19,147 bases of DNA from Gaiellasilicea sp046594445. GTDB taxonomy: Bacteria; Actinomycetota; Thermoleophilia; Gaiellales; Gaiellaceae. Shown piece by piece: positions 14,635-19,147 of this stretch. The stretch lies in the NCBI GenBank assembly GCA_046594445.1, contig JBKJSM010000118.1:1-19147 (forward strand), read 5' to 3'. A model generated the notes under the pieces. That model did not search any database and was not told the DNA's origin. It saw only the letters and a list, made by a program, of their open reading frames with translations. Position 1 is the stretch's first letter. Every line of letters begins with the position of its first letter. Position numbers and translations under genes: made by a program.

Positions 14635-15630
14635 TCAGGTGAGGACGCTGATCGTGGCACCGCCACGGGCCTGCGCTCGCGCCGCCGAGGTCGCCTCGAC
14701 GATCTGGGCGCCGATCGCGACCGCGACCTCCTCCGGCGAGCGGGCGCCGATCGCGAGCCCGATCGGCGCGTGGATCCGGGCGATGCCGGCGTCCCCGGCG
14801 CCCTCCGCCCGCAGGCGCTCCTCGCGGTCGGCGGTCGTCACCTTGCTCCCCATCGCGCCGATGTAGCCGGCGGGTGTCTCGAGCGCGGCGAGCAGCAGCG
14901 GCACGTCGAACTTGTCGTCGTGCGTGAGCACGCAGATCGCGGTTGTCGACTCGACGCGTGCGCGTCGGAGGAAGCTGTCCGGCCACTCGACGACGAGCTC
15001 GTCGGCCTCGGGGAAGCGCTCCGGCGTCACGAAGGCGGCGCGCGCGTCGCAGACGGTGACGCGATAGCCGAGCAGCTTCCCGACCCGCGCGAGCGCCGCC
15101 GCGTGGTCGATCGCGCCGAAGACGTACATCGCGGGCCGCGGCGTCAGCGCGTGCACGAAGACGTTCTCGCCGTCGACTTCCGCCAGGGCACTCTCGCTGC
15201 TCTCGAGCAGGTGGCCGTCATGCAGCCGCTGCCGGCCCAGATTCTCGCGAGCCGCGCCCAGCAGCAGCGCCACCGGCCGGTCGCCGCGCACGGCGTCGAG
15301 GAGCGGCGGCACGAGCGACGTGTCGAGCAGCGCGATCAGGATCCCGACCGTGCCGCCGCAGGCGAGGCCGACCTCGAAGGCCGCGTCGTCGGAGATCCCG
15401 TACTCGCGGAGCCGGGCGGGCTCGCCGTCGAGCACGGCTTGCGCCTCCTGGATCACGGACGGCTCGACGCAGCCGCCGGTGACCGACCCGGCGATCTCGC
15501 CGCGATCGTTCAGGGCGAGCGCCGCGCCCGGGTCGCGCGGCGCCGAGCCGCGCCGCTCCACGAGCGTCGCGAGGGCGACGCGCCGGCCCTCGGAGTGCCA
15601 GCGCTCGAGCGTGGGGAGGATGTCCCGCAT
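14635..15630 (-). CDS. XdhC/CoxI family protein (molybdenum cofactor insertion)
   Basis: A 331-residue protein with the XdhC/CoxI N-terminal domain (TLVERRGSAPRDPGAALAL, then GSVTGGCVEPSV with the conserved Cys) and a C-terminal Rossmann-like XdhC_C domain (MYVFGAIDHAAAL, GYRVTVCDAR, IGAMGSK). These proteins bind molybdenum cofactor and help load and sulfurate xanthine-dehydrogenase-type enzymes; no such enzyme is in the window. The ATG at 15630 begins the normal family start MRDILPTLERW; the longer frame has no family match. TACTTT lies seven bases before it. MoaA is encoded on the same strand nearby, separated by the cupredoxin gene. In GAIDHA, Ile-Asp replaces the usual Gly-His. Confidence 0.88.
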   Translation of the reverse strand: MRDILPTLERWHSEGRRVALATLVERRGSAPRDPGAALALNDRGEIAGSVTGGCVEPSVIQEAQAVLDGEPARLREYGISDDAAFEVGLACGGTVGILIALLDTSLVPPLLDAVRGDRPVALLLGAARENLGRQRLHDGHLLESSESALAEVDGENVFVHALTPRPAMYVFGAIDHAAALARVGKLLGYRVTVCDARAAFVTPERFPEADELVVEWPDSFLRRARVESTTAICVLTHDDKFDVPLLLAALETPAGYIGAMGSKVTTADREERLRAEGAGDAGIARIHAPIGLAIGARSPEEVAVAIGAQIVEATSAARAQARGGATISVLT

Positions 15631-15643
15631 CCGCCCTAAAGTA
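15631..15643 (-). promoter_or_regulatory. -10 box of the XdhC-family gene (leaderless arrangement)
   Basis: TACTTT (15643-15638) stands seven bases before the ATG, the classical spacing for a leaderless message. The few bases between (AGGGCGG) are G-rich but too close for normal ribosome binding. The -35 region is weak. Confidence 0.45.
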
Positions 15644-15658
15644 GCCGTTTCCAGAGGG

Positions 15659-15683
15659 GTTGAGACCGGGCTCAACTGGGAAT
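15659..15683 (+). promoter_or_regulatory. SigB/SigF-like promoter of the csbD-type gene
   Basis: GTTGAG (15659-15664), 13 bases, then GGGAAT (15678-15683) matches the general-stress consensus GTTTAA-N12-14-GGGTAT at 4/6 and 5/6 positions. CsbD proteins are typical members of that regulon. The -35 also forms an inverted repeat GTTGAG-N6-CTCAAC (15659-15676), which may be an operator or chance. Confidence 0.5.
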
Positions 15684-15712
15684 ACGGTTTGTAACCAAGG
15701 AAAGGATCCGGC

Positions 15713-15934
15713 ATGGACAACGATCGCATCGAGGGGGACGTCAAGGAAGCGGAAGGCAAGCTCACGGGCGACGAGTCGCTGGAGAAGGAGGGTCAGGCCC
15801 AGGATTCGTTGGGCAAGGCCAAGGACAGCGCTGACGATGCGTTCGAGAGCGCGAAGGAGCTCGGCGACGACGCGTGGGAGTCCACGAAGGACGCCGCGGA
15901 CGCCGTCAAGGACGAGGTCGACAAGCGCACCTAG
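15713..15934 (+). CDS. CsbD family stress-response protein
   Basis: A 73-residue, very acidic and hydrophilic protein matching CsbD: MDNDRIEGDVKEAEGKLTGD at the start, then repeated helical segments rich in Asp, Glu, Lys and Ala. The family is made in general stress in many bacteria, and its molecular role is unknown. The ATG follows an AAGGAAAGGA ribosome-binding site. The gene is a single unit: a stress-type promoter before it and a strong terminator after it. Length and start match relatives closely. Confidence 0.92.
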   Translation: MDNDRIEGDVKEAEGKLTGDESLEKEGQAQDSLGKAKDSADDAFESAKELGDDAWESTKDAADAVKDEVDKRT

Positions 15935-15953
15935 CGCTGTCGGATCGACGAGT

Positions 15954-15999
15954 CGAAGGGCGCCCGCCTGTAGAGATACGGCGGGCGCCTTCGTCGTTT
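15954..15999 (+). terminator. intrinsic terminator of the csbD-type gene
   Basis: Bases 15954-15968 pair with 15980-15993, 14 pairs with one bulged G, around an 11-base loop; the right arm runs into TTCGTCGTTT. It lies 20 bases after the stop codon and just before the EamA gene's ribosome-binding site, so it insulates the two genes. Confidence 0.8.
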
Positions 16000-16015
16000 G
16001 GGAGAAGATCGCGCG

Positions 16016-16882
16016 ATGCGTCCGCTGCTCGCCCTGATCGCCGTCACCGCCGTCTGGGGCGTCACCTTCGTCCAGGTCAAGGACGCGGTGGCGCTGTACC
16101 CGCTCTTCGCCTTCCTCGCGGTACGCTTCGCGATCGCCTCGCTCGTGCTGGCGGCGCCCGCGGCCGGACGGATGCGGACGCTCGGGCGCCGTGGCTGGCT
16201 CGCGGGGGCTTCGCTCGGGCTCCTGCTCGCGCTCGGCTACGCGCTCCAGACCGCAGGGCTCGAGCGCACGACGGTCTCGAGCGCCGGGTTCATCACCGGG
16301 CTCTACGTGGTCTTCACGCCCCTCTTCGCGCTGCTGCTCTTCCGAACGCGGGTGGGCGGTTCAGTCTGGATCGGCGTCGCGCTCGCCGTGGCGGGGCTGG
16401 CGATGCTCTCGGGCGTCGGCGCGGGTGATGCGACAGGCGATCTGCTCGTGCTGGGCGGCTCGGCTGCCTATTCGATCCAGATCGTCCTGATGGAGCGGTA
16501 TGCGCCGCGGTACGACGCCGTCGCGTTCACGCAGGCGGAGATGCTGGCGGCGTTCGCCGGCTTCGCGGCCGTGGCGGTCGCGCTCGGCCAGGTGGAGGTG
16601 CCGCGCGGCTGGACCGTCTGGGGAGCCCTGCTCGTTACCGGGATCTTTGCGAGCGCGCTCGGCTATCTCGTCCAGACCTGGGCCCAGCGGAAGACGAGCG
16701 CTACACGGACGGCGCTCGTCTTCGCAATGGAGCCCGTCTGGGCCGGATTCTTCGGCTTCTGGCTGGCCGGCGACCGGCTGGGCGCGATCGGCTGGGGAGG
16801 CTGTGCAGTGATCATGGCCGGGATCCTCGTCGCCGAGCCCGAGGCCGGCCGGACACTGCGCCGCCTTGTGGCAAGGGGCTGA
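16016..16882 (+). CDS. EamA/DMT family transporter
   Basis: A 288-residue inner-membrane protein with ten predicted helices in two EamA repeats (about 5-135 and 145-280). It opens with the family pattern LLALIAVTAVWGVTFVQVKD, has FITGLYVVFTPLF in the first repeat and GYLVQTWAQRK then FAMEPVWAGFFG in the second. Members export metabolites or amino acids; the substrate here is unknown. The ATG at 16016 follows GGGAGAAG, and a TTG six codons earlier is an unlikely alternative. It has its own unit after the csbD terminator. Confidence 0.9.
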   Translation: MRPLLALIAVTAVWGVTFVQVKDAVALYPLFAFLAVRFAIASLVLAAPAAGRMRTLGRRGWLAGASLGLLLALGYALQTAGLERTTVSSAGFITGLYVVFTPLFALLLFRTRVGGSVWIGVALAVAGLAMLSGVGAGDATGDLLVLGGSAAYSIQIVLMERYAPRYDAVAFTQAEMLAAFAGFAAVAVALGQVEVPRGWTVWGALLVTGIFASALGYLVQTWAQRKTSATRTALVFAMEPVWAGFFGFWLAGDRLGAIGWGGCAVIMAGILVAEPEAGRTLRRLVARG

Positions 16883-16937
16883 GGCGATGTCTGAATTTTC
16901 CCGTAGGCCAAAAGAGTAGGAGACCTGCGACACAGAT

Positions 16938-17042
16938 GTTTAAATTCCACTAAATCCGGGGAGAACCCGACTAATCTCGTTCCGTCCTCAAACCGAGAGG
17001 CCGGAGCAGGTCGCCTGGCGTCTCTGCCGGCGACGAAGCTCC
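16938..17042 (+). promoter_or_regulatory. promoter-like element and structured leader before the DUF3494 gene
   Basis: The 177-bp gap 16883-17059 is AT-richer than its surroundings at its left end. GTTTAA (16938-16943) followed after 14 bases by GGGGAG resembles a stress-sigma promoter with a perfect -35 and a poor -10. Further on, a long hairpin is visible: 17003-17007 with 17038-17042 (GGAGC/GCTCC), 17010-17015 with 17029-17034 (GTCGCC/GGCGAC) and 17017-17019 with 17026-17028. I could not match it to a known riboswitch class. AGGAAGGA precedes the ATG at 17060. Confidence 0.45.
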
Positions 17043-17059
17043 ATTGAGGAAGGATCCGC

Positions 17060-18031
17060 ATGAAACTCTTCAAGAACCGGGCAGTCCTCGGACTCCTCGC
17101 CCTGGGATCGCTGATTTCGCTGGCATTCGTCGGCAGCGTCGTGGCCGCCGGCCCGTCGACCGTGGGCCTTGGGACCGCCGCCTCGTACGGCGTTCTCGCC
17201 GGCGACACGATCACGAACACAGGCCCGACCACGATCAACGGCGATCTCGGCCTCCATCCCGGGACCGCAGTCACCGGCTCGCCGAACGTACTCGGCACGT
17301 CAAACATCAACAACGGCGCCGCACAGCAGGCGAAGGCCGACCTGCGGACTGCGTATCTCGACGCCGCAGGGCGCACGGGCCCGATTCTCGTCGCAGCCGG
17401 CGCGCTCGGCGGAAGAACGCTCGCGCCCGGTCTCTACAAGGACGACGGCGCACCTGCGTCGCTCGGCATCGCCACCGGTCAGACGCTGACCCTCGAGGGC
17501 GACTCCAGCTCGGTCTGGATTTTCCAGTCCGCGTCGACGCTGATCACGGAGACCGGGAGCCGCGTCGTCCTCTCGGGCGGCGCCCAGGCGTGCAACGTCT
17601 TCTGGCAGGTCGCCAGCACGGCCACGTTGAAGACGGGCTCGACCTTCGTCGGGACTGTGATGGCCAACACCAGCATCGATGTCCAAAACAGCGTCACGGT
17701 CGCGGGCAGGCTGCTCGCCGGAGCGCAGGCCAACGGCGCCGGCGCGCTGACGATGGACACCGACACGATCACAAGGCCGACGTGTGCGACCGCGCCCGCG
17801 CCCGCGCCGGTGGCGACCACAACGGTGGCGACTACGACCACGGCGACGACGCCCACGGCGACTACGCCGACGGCGACGACTCCTGCGGCGAAGCCCGCCC
17901 CGAAAGCGACGCCGGCGAGGCCGATCGCCGTGAAGAAGCCGGTCGCGAAGAAGACAGCCGTGCAGGGAGCCTCGACCAGCGTGGCCGGCCCGGCTCTGCC
18001 GCCCGTGAACGCCGCAGGCTTCACCGGTTAG
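17060..18031 (+). CDS. secreted DUF3494 (ice-binding-like) surface protein
   Basis: A 323-residue exported protein: signal peptide 1-30, DUF3494/ice-binding-like beta-solenoid domain at about 33-242 (GLGTAASYGVLAGDTITNTG, INGDLGLHPG, AAGRTGPI, GLYK, LTLEGDSSSVWIFQ, FVGTVMANTSI), then a Thr/Ala/Pro linker and a Lys-rich tail (VKKPVAKK) ending GPALPPVNAAGFTG. Cys178 and Cys242 could form a disulfide. The fold is used for ice binding in some microbes, but in many others it is a surface adhesin-like domain of unknown ligand; ice binding should not be assumed. The tail looks like a wall-spanning stalk, but there is no membrane anchor or clear LPxTG signal. The next gene is an L,D-transpeptidase. 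Confidence 0.88.
   Translation: MKLFKNRAVLGLLALGSLISLAFVGSVVAAGPSTVGLGTAASYGVLAGDTITNTGPTTINGDLGLHPGTAVTGSPNVLGTSNINNGAAQQAKADLRTAYLDAAGRTGPILVAAGALGGRTLAPGLYKDDGAPASLGIATGQTLTLEGDSSSVWIFQSASTLITETGSRVVLSGGAQACNVFWQVASTATLKTGSTFVGTVMANTSIDVQNSVTVAGRLLAGAQANGAGALTMDTDTITRPTCATAPAPAPVATTTVATTTTATTPTATTPTATTPAAKPAPKATPARPIAVKKPVAKKTAVQGASTSVAGPALPPVNAAGFTG
17810..17884 (+). repeat. five 15-bp tandem repeats encoding the Thr-rich linker
   Basis: Five imperfect 15-bp units encode VATTT, VATTT, TATTP, TATTP and TATTP (residues 251-275). Codon wobble differs among units, so the repeat is old or drifting, but its exact period makes linker length variation between strains likely. Confidence 0.8.
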
Positions 18032-18056
18032 GAACAGCGGCGTCATTCGTCTCGAC

Positions 18057-18794
18057 GTGAGATCGGCTGCAGGGGTGCGCACACGCGCACCCCTGTGCCA
18101 CATCGCGCTCCTCTTTGCGCTCCTCGCCGCCTGCGGGAGCGAGGCGGCGGATGCTGCCGACCGGCCCGCCGTCGCTCGCACGCAGGAGCTCGCGGTGCTC
18201 GTGCGCGGGCAGACGGCGATGACGAGGCCCGACGAGGGCTCGGCCCGACGGGTCTGGGTCGAGCGGATCCGCCCGATCACCGAAGGTCGGACAGTGCTCC
18301 CCGTGATCGGCCGACAGACCGACGCCAACGGAAACAGGTGGTTGAAGGTCAGGCTGCCCGGACGTCCGCACAACAGCACGGGCTGGATCAGGACGGCCAG
18401 GACGCGGCGGTCGGCCACGAGCTGGCACGTCGTCATCGACCTCTCCGAACGACGGGTGACCGTCTACCGCCGAGGCCGTGTCGTGCGGTCTTTCCCGTCG
18501 GTCGTGGGGACGAGCTCGACCCCGACCCCGCTCGGCAGGCACTTCGTGGAGGAGACCGTCCTGCTAACCGGAGGCCAGGTCGGCGGACCTTATGCGCTCG
18601 CGCTCAGCGCCCGCTCGTACGTGCTGCAGGAGTTCGCGGGAGGCCCCGGCCAGATCGCCGTGCACGGCGTCTGGAACGTGGGCGGGACGATGGGAACGGC
18701 TGCGTCGCACGGGTGCGTCCGGCTCGACACCGCCGCGATCAGCTGGATCGGCGAGCGCATCGGCCCCGGCGTCCCCGTCACGGTCCGGCGCTAG
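18057..18794 (+). CDS. L,D-transpeptidase (YkuD) lipoprotein
   Basis: A 245-residue cell-wall enzyme. Residues 15-26 make a lipoprotein signal ending LAAC (Cys26), a bacterial SH3-like segment follows at about 45-113 (ending GRPHNSTGWI), and the YkuD domain lies at about 122-243 with His203 in AVHGVWN and the catalytic SHGCVR (Ser217, His218, Cys220, Arg222). It should form 3-3 peptidoglycan links or attach proteins to peptidoglycan. The GTG at 18057 is the first start; a GTG at 18075 is an alternative and keeps the signal. A perfect hairpin covers codons 5-13, an odd place. It ends in CTAG shared with the convergent aminopeptidase gene. Confidence 0.9.
   Translation: MRSAAGVRTRAPLCHIALLFALLAACGSEAADAADRPAVARTQELAVLVRGQTAMTRPDEGSARRVWVERIRPITEGRTVLPVIGRQTDANGNRWLKVRLPGRPHNSTGWIRTARTRRSATSWHVVIDLSERRVTVYRRGRVVRSFPSVVGTSSTPTPLGRHFVEETVLLTGGQVGGPYALALSARSYVLQEFAGGPGQIAVHGVWNVGGTMGTAASHGCVRLDTAAISWIGERIGPGVPVTVRR
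18070..18095 (+). terminator. perfect hairpin between the DUF3494 and L,D-transpeptidase genes
   Basis: Bases 18070-18080 pair perfectly with 18085-18095 (11 bp, mostly G-C) around the loop ACAC. It lies 38 bases after the DUF3494 stop, so it could end that transcript, but there is no T-run. It overlaps the first codons of the L,D-transpeptidase, including the alternative GTG at 18075, so it may instead restrain that gene's translation. Confidence 0.5.
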
Positions 18795-19147
18795 ATCAAC
18801 CAGCCGCCGTCGCGCTGCACGAGCTCGCCGTCGACGTGCAGCTCGCCGCCGGGACGGAGGTCTTTGACCATGTCCCAGTGGACGGAGCTTTCGTTCTTGC
18901 CGCCGTTGTGCGTGTAGCTCGCGCCGACGGCGAGGTGAACGGTGCCGTCGATCTTCTCGTCGAAGAGGACGTTTCGGGTGAAGCGGGTGATGCGCGGGTT
19001 GCAGCCGAGCCCGAGCTCGCCCAGCCTGCTAGCGCCCTCGTCGGTCGCGAGCACCTGCTGGAGGAACTCCTCGCCCTCGTCGGCGCTCGCCTCGACGACC
19101 CTGCCTCCGCGGAAGACGAGCCGTGCGCCGACCACGTCGTGGCCCAG
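18791..19147 (-). CDS. M29 family aminopeptidase, C-terminal 118 residues (5' end outside the window)
   Basis: The reverse frame runs from the right edge to a TAG at 18793-18791. It carries the C-terminal metal-binding half of thermophilic M29 aminopeptidases (AmpS/AmpT/PepS): GELGLGCNP (Glu ligand), DEKIDGTVHLAVG (Glu and His ligands), the catalytic Tyr in GASY and the HWD motif in SSVHWDMV, followed by the ending DGELVQRDGGW. The metalloenzyme removes N-terminal residues from peptides in the cytoplasm. All ligands in this part are intact. The stop shares CTAG with the convergent L,D-transpeptidase stop. Confidence 0.9.
   Translation of the reverse strand: MGHDVVGARLVFRGGRVVEASADEGEEFLQQVLATDEGASRLGELGLGCNPRITRFTRNVLFDEKIDGTVHLAVGASYTHNGGKNESSVHWDMVKDLRPGGELHVDGELVQRDGGWLI

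Noticed and set aside
17003..17042. Known riboswitch (c-di-GMP-I or ydaO type)
   Set aside because: The conserved core motifs of these classes could not be found; it is kept only as an unclassified structured leader.
17810..17884. CRISPR-like or mobile-element repeat
   Set aside because: The 15-bp units are contiguous, in frame and encode a Thr-rich linker; there are no spacers.
17044..18060. A 338-codon plus-strand frame overlapping the DUF3494 gene
   Set aside because: It is an Arg/Asp/His-rich shadow in another frame; the DUF3494 frame has a signal peptide and a recognisable domain.

Overview
The window is GC-rich, densely packed bacterial chromosome. An actinobacterial type of myo-inositol-3-phosphate synthase sits beside a CDP-alcohol phosphatidyltransferase. 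Start codons are often GTG or TTG, and TANNNT boxes lie 6-10 nt before several of them. Together these point to Actinomycetota, perhaps a deep lineage such as Thermoleophilia; the phylum is an inference from gene content and the class is a guess. There are no rRNA, tRNA, CRISPR or transposon genes.

Left part (1-9270, all minus strand): eleven genes run leftward from one promoter at about 9241-9270, with gaps of 40 bp or less or overlaps of 1-8 bp, except for one 59-bp hairpin region. The order is a LacI-family regulator, an ABC importer of the taurine/nitrate/NMT1 type (ATPase, permease, binding protein), a GATase1-like protein, a metallo-beta-lactamase-fold lactonase-like hydrolase, two membrane proteins, a VAO-type FAD-linked oxidase, an anchored alpha/beta hydrolase and a truncated unknown gene. 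It reads as a regulated uptake-and-degradation operon with an oxidase and hydrolases suited to a lactone or sugar-acid-like compound; the substrate is unknown.

Middle part (9281-12230, minus strand): an inositol-phospholipid cassette made of a PAP2_3/AUR1-like membrane enzyme, a CDP-alcohol phosphatidyltransferase (probable phosphatidylinositol-phosphate synthase) and inositol-3-phosphate synthase. The synthase frame is continuous with an N-terminal pair of ribbon-helix-helix DNA-binding repeats, and its start lies among three TGCTAGCA-type palindromes that look like self-operators. This is the most unusual feature of the window.

Right part (12275-19147): a secreted beta-propeller (TolB-like) gene broken by one in-frame TGA exactly where the repeat requires Trp; moaA and an XdhC-family gene (molybdenum cofactor) flanking a secreted cupredoxin; a CsbD stress protein with a SigB-like promoter and a strong terminator; an EamA transporter; a DUF3494 (ice-binding-like) surface protein behind a structured leader; a YkuD L,D-transpeptidase lipoprotein; and the C-terminal part of an M29 aminopeptidase. 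Three convergent gene pairs meet with overlapping or abutting stop codons, a sign of strong compaction.
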